From: an uncultured Lachnospiraceae bacterium
GTDB taxonomy: Bacteria > Bacillota > Clostridia > Lachnospirales > Lachnospiraceae
Direction: 5' to 3'
Length of the DNA stretch: 7,669 nt
NCBI GenBank assembly: GCA_910586125.1
Contig: CAJUHP010000029.1
Coordinates: forward strand, 1-7,669
Below, in pieces: positions 1 through 6,327 of the stretch; position 1 is the first letter of the stretch; the number at the start of each line of letters is the position of its first letter. Under the pieces are notes generated by a model. The model saw nothing but the letters and a program-made list of their open reading frames with translations. It was not told where the DNA came from and did no database searches. The position numbers and the translations under genes were made by a program.

Positions 1-50
1 CTGGGCAAGTTTTATCCTGGCATAATCCCGCCTATTTTATTTCTCATGTA

Positions 51-683
51 TCAACTTTTCTTCTTTTTGGATAACAGCCTAGAAAAAAACAGGCCCTTCG
101 GCTGCGGGTAGAAGCCGGACAGCACTGGATACTCTTCGCCCAGCGCTGCCATCGCCCGCCTGGCTGTCTCCGCCGGATCTCCCTCCAGGACAAAACAGCC
201 CTGCGCGTCCACCGGCACCTGTAACGCTGCCTCATTGATCTCCTCCGCCAGCGCGATGCACAGAGATACAAGCTCTTCTCTGGCGGCGCCCTCCACGGCA
301 AAACCGCTCTCCGCCGAGAACGGCGTCCGATGATAATTGATCCCGCAGCCAATCGTGTAAGTAAAGAGCAGTAGCGATGCCGCAAAAAACACAGCCTGCA
401 GCAAACATGCCGCCGCCTGCAGCAGACGCAAACGTTTCACAGCAATCCGCCAAACCAGCACAAAAAAACCGCCCGCAGCCGACAATATCAGCACATACAG
501 CCCTAGCTCTGCCACCGAAAAAGGAATCAGCGAAAAAAAACGTCCCGGTACCTCCACCAGAAGCCGGTATACCGTCACCGCATATCCCTGGGCAAATCCC
601 GGCACTTGTCTCGCCAGAAACTGCAAAAGACCAGCCGTCAAAAAAAGTGCCAGAGCCGCTAACCACCATTTTTTCCCTCTCAT
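51..683 (-). CDS. DUF3810-family membrane protein, C-terminally truncated (probable disrupted gene)
   Basis: The predicted 210-residue product begins with three hydrophobic segments (about residues 6-25, 55-79 and 86-111). They are followed by the family hallmark GINYHRTPF (114-122) and by a YPQPKGLFFSRLLS stretch (192-205). This is the layout of DUF3810 proteins, which I recall as about 350 residues long, with an HExxH zinc-protease-like motif in the missing second half. After S205 the protein ends in KKKKS and a stop, and none of the three forward frames beyond that point resembles the family, so this is not a simple frameshift. The start at 683 has a G-rich ribosome site (692-697, spacing 8) and a good upstream promoter, so the 5' half is probably still transcribed. 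Without the putative active site the product is unlikely to be functional. The native function of the family is unknown. The family call is fairly secure; loss by insertion or rearrangement is inferred. Confidence 0.72.
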   Translation of the reverse strand: MRGKKWWLAALALFLTAGLLQFLARQVPGFAQGYAVTVYRLLVEVPGRFFSLIPFSVAELGLYVLILSAAGGFFVLVWRIAVKRLRLLQAAACLLQAVFFAASLLLFTYTIGCGINYHRTPFSAESGFAVEGAAREELVSLCIALAEEINEAALQVPVDAQGCFVLEGDPAETARRAMAALGEEYPVLSGFYPQPKGLFFSRLLSKKKKS

Positions 684-717
684 GTACGTATCCCCCCACC
701 CGTTTTACCCTGCCTTC

Positions 718-746
718 ACTATACTACGTTCCGGATAAAACCTCAA
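718..746 (-). promoter_or_regulatory. Sigma-A-type promoter of the DUF3810 gene
   Basis: On the minus strand a -35 TTGAGG (741-746) and a -10 TATAGT (718-723) are separated by exactly 17 bases. The -35 matches the consensus at 4 of 6 positions and the -10 at 5 of 6. The predicted transcript starts near 711, about 28 bases before the ATG at 683. Confidence 0.6.
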
Positions 747-782
747 TACCTGTTTCCAGTAAACCGCACCCAGTTCCATCCA

Positions 783-822
783 GCGCCGCCTATGAGCAGC
801 GGCGCCGTCAGTGCCGGTACTG
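783..822. repeat. Two adjacent dyad-symmetric elements between the divergent promoters
   Basis: A perfect 7-base inverted repeat, GCGCCGC (783-789) and GCGGCGC (799-805), encloses a 9-base loop. Three bases further on is a 14-base imperfect palindrome, CAGTGCCGGTACTG (809-822), symmetric at 12 of 14 positions. It ends two bases before the predicted aroC -35. There is no T-run on either strand, so this is not a rho-independent terminator. An operator role is a guess from position only. Confidence 0.35.
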
Positions 823-824
823 CC

Positions 825-853
825 TTGCGCTTGCCGTCAAACTGTGCTATTCT
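825..853 (+). promoter_or_regulatory. Candidate aroC promoter
   Basis: TTGCGC (825-830), a 17-base spacer and TATTCT (848-853), with a TGC extension just before the -10. The -35 is weak (3 of 6) and the -10 is moderate (4 of 6); the extended -10 helps. The implied leader of about 30 bases is too short for a T-box or riboswitch. This is the best candidate in the region, not a certain one. Confidence 0.35.
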
Positions 854-891
854 TGTAGAAAACGATACCAAATGCAAAAGGAGAACACAAT

Positions 892-1998
892 ATGGCCGGT
901 TCAATATACGGAACTCTTTTAACCATGACCACCTGGGGCGAATCCCACGGGAAAGGCGTCGGCGTCGTCCTGGACGGCTGCCCGGCCGGCCTGTCTCTGT
1001 GCGAAAAGGATATCCAGCCCTATCTGGACCGCCGCAGGCCCGGTCAGAGCGCCTACACGACAAAACGGCAGGAAAAAGATCAGGTAGAACTTCTGTCCGG
1101 CGTTTTTGAGGGGCGCACCACCGGAGCCCCGATTTCCATGCTGGTGCGCAACGAAGACCAGCACACAGCAGACTACTTGGCTCTGAAAGACGTTTACCGC
1201 CCCGGCCATGCCGACTATACTTTCGATGCCAAATATGGATTTCGGGATTACCGCGGCGGCGGCCGCTCCTCTGCCAGAGAAACCATCGCCCGCGTGGCGG
1301 CCGGCGCGGTGGCGGCTAAACTTCTTCAGACGCTGCATATCTCGGTACAGGCTTATGCCGCCGCCATCGGCCCCGTTCAGATGGACCGCAACCGTTTTGA
1401 TCCGGATGAGATCTTTCGCAACCCCTTCTGCCTCCCTGACGCGAAGGCTGCCGGTCTGGCCGAGTCTTTTGTTTCCGGCTGTATCGAGCAAAAGGACTCG
1501 GCCGGCGGTATTGTCGAATGTGTCGCCGACGGCCTGCCGGCCGGCCTGGGAGAGCCGGTTTTTCACAAGCTGGACGCCTGCTTGGGAAAAGCGCTGTTTT
1601 CCATCGGCGCCGTCAAGGGGGTGGAGATCGGAGACGGTTTTTTGGCGGCAGCCGCTACCGGCCGGACCCATAACGATGCGTTCGTCAGCGACGGCAAAAC
1701 CATTCGCAAAAAGACAAACCACTCCGGCGGCGTTCTGGGCGGCATCAGCGATCACTCCCGCCTGATTGTCCGCGCCGCTTTCAAACCGACCCCTTCCATT
1801 GCCTCCGAGCAGGAAACCGTAAACCGGGACCGCGAAAATGTCCGGCTGTCCATTCACGGCCGTCACGATCCCTTGGTGGTTCCGCGGGCCGTGGTCGTCG
1901 TCGAAGCTATGACCGCCTTTACGCTGGCCGATCTGCTCTTACAGAATATGAGCAGCCGGATGGAATATATCCAGCAGATTTATGCCTCCATGCAATAG
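892..1998 (+). CDS. aroC: Chorismate synthase
   Basis: AroC converts 5-enolpyruvylshikimate-3-phosphate to chorismate plus phosphate in the cytoplasm, using reduced FMN. This is the last common step toward aromatic amino acids and folate. The 368-residue product is of normal family length. It carries the N-terminal GESHG motif (16-20, conserved His19), the NEDQHTADY segment (87-95), and RPGHADYTFDAKYGFRDYRG (103-122, second conserved His106) followed by GGRSSARET. Further on are NHSGGVLGGISD, FKPTPSIASEQ and GRHDPLVVPRAVVVVEAM. All signature regions are present and intact. The ATG at 892 follows AAGGAG (878-883) with 8-base spacing and matches the family start MAGSxxG. No other shikimate gene is adjacent. 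The stop codon directly abuts the stop of the convergent gene, so its transcript must end inside the neighbouring coding region. Confidence 0.98.
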   Translation: MAGSIYGTLLTMTTWGESHGKGVGVVLDGCPAGLSLCEKDIQPYLDRRRPGQSAYTTKRQEKDQVELLSGVFEGRTTGAPISMLVRNEDQHTADYLALKDVYRPGHADYTFDAKYGFRDYRGGGRSSARETIARVAAGAVAAKLLQTLHISVQAYAAAIGPVQMDRNRFDPDEIFRNPFCLPDAKAAGLAESFVSGCIEQKDSAGGIVECVADGLPAGLGEPVFHKLDACLGKALFSIGAVKGVEIGDGFLAAAATGRTHNDAFVSDGKTIRKKTNHSGGVLGGISDHSRLIVRAAFKPTPSIASEQETVNRDRENVRLSIHGRHDPLVVPRAVVVVEAMTAFTLADLLLQNMSSRMEYIQQIYASMQ

Positions 1999-2916
1999 TC
2001 ACAAGAAGTCGGCATAATACTGCTCAAAAAAATTTTCCGCCATCTGCTTTACCTCTTTGGCAAAGGCATAATAACGGCGCACAAAGGCTTCTCCTTCTGC
2101 TGTCAGAGTGGAGAAGCCGCCTCCTTTGCCGCCGTTTCTGCGGATCAGAAAAGAAAATCCCATCTCCTCCTCCATCCGTTTTACCAGCTTCCATCCCTTG
2201 CTGTAGGACATGTGCATCTCCTGGCACGCCGCCTGCATCGATCCGGTCTCCTGAATCCGCATCAGAAAATCGGCAATGCCGGGCCCGAAAAAGTCCTCCT
2301 GCTTTCGCAGCATCACCTTAACCTGAAAATCCAGCTCCCTGCCATCCTTCTGCTGCCTGGCATACGCTTCCAATTTCTCAATATCCGCCCTCTCTCTTAG
2401 ACGCAGCACGATGCCGGGATCCTTTACCGCGACCAGCCGCTCTGCCGGCGGCTCCTGCAAAACCGGCATATCGGTTCCTGCCGTCGCCGCTGGCTCTCCG
2501 TTTGCCGCTGCCGCCCGAACGGCTGTCAGGCCGCCTCTTCGCCCCTGCCAGACGGGAACCCGCACCGCCCCGTCCGCCTCCAGCAAAGCTTTCACCGTAG
2601 AAGGCTGAAAGAAAGGCAGATCTCCGGGAACCAGTACCATCTGCCCGCAGTCCGCCAATCGCTTTCTCCCCTGTACAGTCAGATCTTTCTCTGTAAAGCA
2701 AAACGATACGGCCAAATGCTCCAGATCGCGCTCCAGAACCCTATACTCTGGTCTGGCCGCGACAGCGATCCGTTCTACTCCCGCTCTCTTCAGTATCTGA
2801 ATCTGCCGCTCGATAACCGTCTGCCCCGCTATATGGATCAGAGGAATGAAGGATTCTGTCTCCTCCCCGCCTGCTGTTTTGCATCCTCCCTCCGCCAAAA
2901 TCAAAGCGCCGTTCAT
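1999..2916 (-). CDS. MobA-like nucleotidyltransferase / ModE-like winged-helix fusion protein
   Basis: This 305-residue protein has two parts. Residues 1-185 resemble the MobA-like NTP-transferase fold: MNGALILAEGG at the start, FIPLIHIAGQTVIER (23-37), and LVPGDLPFF (95-103) with the expected metal-binding Asp99. Residues 197-290 resemble the ModE N-terminal winged helix (LysR-type HTH): ETGSMQAACQEMHMSYSKGW (223-242), then a GGKGGGFSTLTAEG wing (262-275). There is no TOBE/Mop molybdate-binding domain. The nucleotide-binding loop is eroded: the usual AAGxSxRMG..K pattern reads AEGGCKTAGGEE here, without the Arg and Lys, and the QRGHP-like acceptor region reads GRRGGLT. I infer a regulator that may bind a ligand through the old enzyme half. 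Intact relatives, as I recall, lie near molybdenum hydroxylase genes; none is visible here. AGGAGG (2928-2933) lies 11 bases before the ATG. It is the last gene of the minus-strand operon. Confidence 0.82.
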   Translation of the reverse strand: MNGALILAEGGCKTAGGEETESFIPLIHIAGQTVIERQIQILKRAGVERIAVAARPEYRVLERDLEHLAVSFCFTEKDLTVQGRKRLADCGQMVLVPGDLPFFQPSTVKALLEADGAVRVPVWQGRRGGLTAVRAAAANGEPAATAGTDMPVLQEPPAERLVAVKDPGIVLRLRERADIEKLEAYARQQKDGRELDFQVKVMLRKQEDFFGPGIADFLMRIQETGSMQAACQEMHMSYSKGWKLVKRMEEEMGFSFLIRRNGGKGGGFSTLTAEGEAFVRRYYAFAKEVKQMAENFFEQYYADFL

Positions 2917-2961
2917 CCCGTATTCCCCCTCCTTTGTCTCCTGCTTCTCTCCTTTGCCTCT

Positions 2962-3654
2962 CTACAGCAGACCGGCTGCCAGCGGCGCCAGGACGGCGGT
3001 CAGCACGCCGGCAATAACCATAGCCAGACCGCTCATGGCTCCCTCCACTTCTCCGATCTCCAGCGCCGCGACCGTGCCGATCGCATGCGCGGAATTCCCG
3101 CAGGCCAGTCCCACCGCCACGGGGTGCCGAATCGAAAGCAGCCGAAAGACGGTGCGGGCTACACTGCTGCCGAACAGACCCGTAAACACAACGGAAGCCA
3201 CCGTCAAGGAGGGCACGCCGCCGATCTCCGCCGAGACACCGATGGCAATAGCTGTTGTAACCGACTTCGGCAGCAGGGAATGATAGATTTCCGGGTCCAG
3301 GCGAAACAGCAGACACAGGCTCAGGATACAGACAATATTGGCCGCGATTCCGCTGAGAATTCCGATCCCAATCGCTGCCAGGTTTTTCTTCAGCAGCGAA
3401 ACCTGCTTGTACATGGGAATCGCCAGGGCTACCGTGGCCGGCGTCAGAAAATAAGTCAGGTGCGAGGCTCCCCTATCAAACGTTTCATAGTCCACCTGAA
3501 AAACCGTCAGAAACAGAATGATCGCCGCCGTCGTCAAAAGCAGAGGATTCGCCAGGCCGCTGCGAAACTTTCTGCACAGTTTTGTGCTGCCCCAGAACAC
3601 CAGCAGGCCGAAGAACAAACCAAAATAGCCGGATTCTGCCAGAAATTTATTCAT
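2962..3654 (-). CDS. lrgB: LrgB/CidB-family membrane protein
   Basis: A 230-residue, strongly hydrophobic integral membrane protein of normal family length. Conserved family stretches are LTPATVALAIPMYKQ (70-84), LPKSVTTAIAIGVSAEIGG (128-146), and GNSAHAIGTVAALEIGEVEG (186-205). LrgB works with LrgA. In staphylococci the pair was described as an antiholin affecting murein hydrolase activity and lysis, while relatives in Bacillus (PftAB) import pyruvate and the plant homologue moves glycolate and glycerate. Which of these applies cannot be read from the sequence. The start overlaps the lrgA stop by 8 bases, with CGGAGG 9 bases upstream inside lrgA, which indicates translational coupling. No lytSR two-component genes are nearby, unlike many lrgAB loci. 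Confidence 0.93.
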   Translation of the reverse strand: MNKFLAESGYFGLFFGLLVFWGSTKLCRKFRSGLANPLLLTTAAIILFLTVFQVDYETFDRGASHLTYFLTPATVALAIPMYKQVSLLKKNLAAIGIGILSGIAANIVCILSLCLLFRLDPEIYHSLLPKSVTTAIAIGVSAEIGGVPSLTVASVVFTGLFGSSVARTVFRLLSIRHPVAVGLACGNSAHAIGTVAALEIGEVEGAMSGLAMVIAGVLTAVLAPLAAGLL

Positions 3655-4006
3655 GTGTCTTATCCTCCGGCTTTAACAGAAGCTCCGTCACCTTGCCGGT
3701 GACAGCCATAACCAAAAGCGTGCTGAGAAGACAGAGCAGGATAACCGCCGGCAGACTGTCCACATACTGGGCAATGACTGTCATCAGGCTGACGCTTGGG
3801 CTGATAAAATAGACTGACATTGTTCCGATCAGAAAGCTCCCTGTCTTCTCCACCTTTTCCAGCTTGACGATCCCTGTCATCAGCGCCGTAAACAGCAGGA
3901 TAAGACCGTATACGCTGGCCGGAACCGGAAGCGGCAGCAGTGCATGCAGCACCTCCCCCAGAAAGGAAGCGCCCAAAATCACCAGAAGCTGAAACACATA
4001 TTCCAT
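3647..4006 (-). CDS. lrgA: LrgA/CidA-family holin-like membrane protein
   Basis: A 119-residue protein with about four hydrophobic segments (roughly 3-20, 30-47, 58-78 and 86-104). It has the family pattern LPLPVPASVYGLILLF (24-39) and YFISPSVSLM (66-75), the counterpart of the usual LFVPAGVGIM. It is the small partner of LrgB and should form a membrane complex with it. The length is typical for CidA/LrgA proteins. The ATG at 4006 follows AAGGAG (4015-4020) with 8-base spacing. The stop lies inside the lrgB start region. The gene starts 20 bases after the YhhN-like gene and shares its transcript. A transport role (pyruvate or small organic acids) is as likely as a role in lysis. Confidence 0.9.
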   Translation of the reverse strand: MEYVFQLLVILGASFLGEVLHALLPLPVPASVYGLILLFTALMTGIVKLEKVEKTGSFLIGTMSVYFISPSVSLMTVIAQYVDSLPAVILLCLLSTLLVMAVTGKVTELLLKPEDKTHE

Positions 4007-4026
4007 CTTTTTCTCTCCTTTTCCAT

Positions 4027-4656
4027 TTAATCCGACTCTTTTTTTCTCTCTATTATTCTATTGCATTCGCTGAAGGAAATCAAGATCTGCGACGGCAGAT
4101 AGAAGATCCACAGGATACCGGAACAAAACGGCCGAATCTGCTGCCAATAGAAGTCCGGAAGTCTCAGATAATCTCCCAAATTCATCGCGCCCACATTCAG
4201 ATCGCAGAGAAAAAAAAGAAAAAGTCCCCAGGCAAAAAAACGCTCCCTTCTTCCTCCGCCCAGCCGCAGGGAAGACCGCAGATTACCGGCAAACAGAACA
4301 ATATACCCCACCGCCAGTCCCCCCTCTGCCCCCAGCGTTACGCCCAATCTCAGACATGATGCAGCGATGACAGCGGCTGCGGCTCCCGCTGTGGCAAGCG
4401 ACCGCAGACGGCGTCCCAGCCGCACAAAATAGAAAAGCTGCACTGCCAAAAAGCAACACAGCCCTTCTATGTTCTGTCTCATCAAAACCATAAAAAAATC
4501 TGCCGCTGCGGTCAAAATCAGAGCCAGAGCTGCCAGCAGGCGATCCGGCAAAGCCGGATTTTTTTGCCGCCAAGCGTCCAAAAGGCGCAGCACAGCGGTC
4601 AGAGCACAGACGGCAACCCATCCGAAGGCAAACCATTCCCCCGTCCCTGCCGCCAT
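4027..4656 (-). CDS. YhhN/TMEM86-like membrane protein (possible lysoplasmalogenase family)
   Basis: A 209-residue integral membrane protein with about seven hydrophobic segments. Two membrane-embedded aspartates, in TAAADFFMVL (Asp53) and FLCDLNVGAM (Asp152), together with QLFYFVRL and YLPSQILISFS, match the spacing and pattern of YhhN/TMEM86 proteins. Characterised TMEM86 members hydrolyse the vinyl-ether bond of lysoplasmalogens, and many anaerobic clostridia make plasmalogens, so the role is plausible but not shown. Similarity is divergent and the assignment is by eye. I chose the ATG at 4656 because it lies 4 bases after the pyrophosphatase stop and has GAGG 9 bases upstream. The ATG at 4671 would overlap the previous gene slightly and has a poorly spaced ribosome site. 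An upstream ATG at 4770 would put 38 extra residues over the pyrophosphatase gene in another frame and looks spurious. Confidence 0.6.
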   Translation of the reverse strand: MAAGTGEWFAFGWVAVCALTAVLRLLDAWRQKNPALPDRLLAALALILTAAADFFMVLMRQNIEGLCCFLAVQLFYFVRLGRRLRSLATAGAAAAVIAASCLRLGVTLGAEGGLAVGYIVLFAGNLRSSLRLGGGRRERFFAWGLFLFFLCDLNVGAMNLGDYLRLPDFYWQQIRPFCSGILWIFYLPSQILISFSECNRIIERKKESD

Positions 4657-4660
4657 TTTG

Positions 4661-6313
4661 TCAGGCCTCATCCCTTTTTTGCAGCGCCCGGATGATTGCC
4701 GGAACCATCTGCTTTTTCCTGGATACCACGCCCGGCAGCAGCGCGCTGTTTTCCTGCGGCTTCCTTCCAAATGCCGACTCCACCAGCTCCATGGCTCCGG
4801 TTCCCAAGAACAGCAGATCCGTGGATTCCTCCGCGATATTGGTCAGCATAAACAGCAGCATGTCTACGCCGCTTCCCTGAAAATTCTGCTCCATATAGGG
4901 GAAGATCCGCTGTTTCAGCTCTCTCAGCTCATCCCGGCTCATTGAACTGATCTGCGATACGCCCAGCGTAATGCTCTGCACATTGAATTTCTTGAAATCC
5001 TGATAAAAAATCTCTTCCTCCGTCTTCTGCGACAGATTGCTCCCCGCCCGGAACATGTCCTCCGCCAGCTCCTCCACCTTCACACCGGCGATCTGCGCCA
5101 GCTCCCTGGCTGCCTTTTCATCCACCGGCGTGCAGGTGGGCGAGCGGAACATCAGCGTGTCCGACACAATCGCGCTGCACAAAAGCCCGGCCATCTCCGG
5201 CTCCACAGGCACATGGTTTTCCTGATACATCTGATAGACAATCGTAGCGGTGCATCCCAGAGGCTGATTGCGGAAATACACCGGATTCATCGTCTCCACG
5301 CTGCCCAGCCTGTGATGATCGATGATCTCCAGGATCTCCGCCGATGTAATGCCCGGCACCGCCTGATTCTTTTCATTGTGATCCACCATGATGACCTGTC
5401 TCGGCTTCATATCCAGAAGGTTTCTCCGTCCGATCATTCCCACGTAATCTCCGTTTCGATCCAAAATCGGAAAGCTGCGGTGGCGTTTCTTTGCCATGAC
5501 CGTGCGGATCTCCTCCACATAATTGTCCATGCGAAACGTGATCAGATTATCCTTTTTCATAAAATGGCGCACCGGGATGCTCTGGTTGATCAGCCGGGCC
5601 ACCTTATAGGTGTCAAACGGCGTGCAGATCACAGCGCAGCCCGCTCTTCTGGCCATGGATTGTATGGTGTCAGACACGCCGGTCTCCAGACAGACCACGA
5701 TGCACCCGGCTTTCATCTCGATGGCACACAGTTGAGAATCGTAGCGGTTGCCCAGAATCACCATATCATGCTCATCTATATATTTTTCCATGACATCGGG
5801 GTTGGCGGCGGAGATTACCACCTTTCCCTTGTCAAAGTTGGCGTCAGGATCGCCCGTCACCAGCACGCCGTCCAGCGTATCCAAAATATTTCGATAGGGC
5901 GTATTGGCGGCGGCCACGGTGTTGCTGTCATGTTCTTCCATATAGGAACGGGCAATATCTCCGATCGTAATCAGCCCTTCCAGCTTTCCTTCCTTTAAAA
6001 TCGGAAGCGTCACGACATTGTCTCTTTTCATCAGGCTCCATGCGTTCTTCAAGGACATTTCCGCCGAGATGCCGGCGATGTGCTGCAGCTCCACATTGCG
6101 GACGCGCGGCTGCGCCGATGCCAGATAGCGGGGCTCCTGGATCCCGAAGCGCTGCAGGACATAGCGGGTTTCCTCATTCATATGACCAGCCGACCTGGCT
6201 TCGTATGCCTGTCCTGTCAGCGTCCGTTTCAGATTGGCATAGACGATGGCAGAACAGATCGAATCCGTATCGGGATTCTGATGACCAATGACCGTAACAG
6301 GTCTCTCTTTCAT
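4661..6313 (-). CDS. Manganese-dependent inorganic pyrophosphatase, family II, with CBS and DRTGG regulatory domains
   Basis: Hydrolyses pyrophosphate to two phosphates in the cytoplasm, pulling biosynthetic reactions forward. The DHH-type catalytic core is split by a regulatory insert. The N-terminal part has GHQNPDTDS (10-18; metal ligands His11, Asp15, Asp17). Next come a first CBS domain (about 72-128), a DRTGG-like domain (about 137-246) and a second CBS domain (about 250-305). The core resumes with VDHNE (310-314), IDHHRLG (331-337) and SDT (384-386), and SRKKQ (531-535) forms the substrate-binding C-terminal domain. All key residues are present, and 550 residues is normal for the CBS-containing subfamily against roughly 310 without the insert. 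In characterised members AMP and ADP inhibit while ATP or diadenosine tetraphosphate activate. AAGGAG (6320-6325) lies 6 bases before the ATG, within the 14-base gap after the aminotransferase gene. Confidence 0.95.
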   Translation of the reverse strand: MKERPVTVIGHQNPDTDSICSAIVYANLKRTLTGQAYEARSAGHMNEETRYVLQRFGIQEPRYLASAQPRVRNVELQHIAGISAEMSLKNAWSLMKRDNVVTLPILKEGKLEGLITIGDIARSYMEEHDSNTVAAANTPYRNILDTLDGVLVTGDPDANFDKGKVVISAANPDVMEKYIDEHDMVILGNRYDSQLCAIEMKAGCIVVCLETGVSDTIQSMARRAGCAVICTPFDTYKVARLINQSIPVRHFMKKDNLITFRMDNYVEEIRTVMAKKRHRSFPILDRNGDYVGMIGRRNLLDMKPRQVIMVDHNEKNQAVPGITSAEILEIIDHHRLGSVETMNPVYFRNQPLGCTATIVYQMYQENHVPVEPEMAGLLCSAIVSDTLMFRSPTCTPVDEKAARELAQIAGVKVEELAEDMFRAGSNLSQKTEEEIFYQDFKKFNVQSITLGVSQISSMSRDELRELKQRIFPYMEQNFQGSGVDMLLFMLTNIAEESTDLLFLGTGAMELVESAFGRKPQENSALLPGVVSRKKQMVPAIIRALQKRDEA

Positions 6314-6327
6314 AGTCTTCTCCTTTC

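Noticed and set aside
1..109. Plus-strand frames open from the window edge (to about 74 and 109) as the possible end of a transposase gene
   Set aside because: They are only 23 to 36 codons long, have no recognisable motif, and the longer one extends back into DUF3810 coding sequence. Not enough to call a mobile element.
684..891. T-box, riboswitch or attenuator leader for aroC
   Set aside because: The predicted leader is about 30 bases, with no T-box sequence, anti-terminator structure or terminator before the start codon.
919..1866. Long open frame antisense to aroC (315 codons)
   Set aside because: It lies fully opposite an unambiguous chorismate synthase. Its product has no family-like motif, and long antisense frames are expected in GC-rich coding DNA.
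1933..1955. Inverted repeat CTGCTC/GAGCAG near the end of aroC as a terminator for the opposing operon
   Set aside because: The stem is only 6 pairs with an 11-base loop, and no T-run follows on either strand.
2716..3702. Plus-strand open frame of 328 codons across the fusion-regulator and lrgB genes
   Set aside because: It covers two convincing minus-strand genes, and its product is a Gln/Arg-rich string without domains or a ribosome site, typical of a shadow frame.
5213..5998. Plus-strand open frame of 261 codons, rich in His and Ile, inside the pyrophosphatase gene
   Set aside because: It is antisense to the well-conserved CBS/DRTGG and DHH-core regions; the composition reflects the complementary strand, not a protein family.
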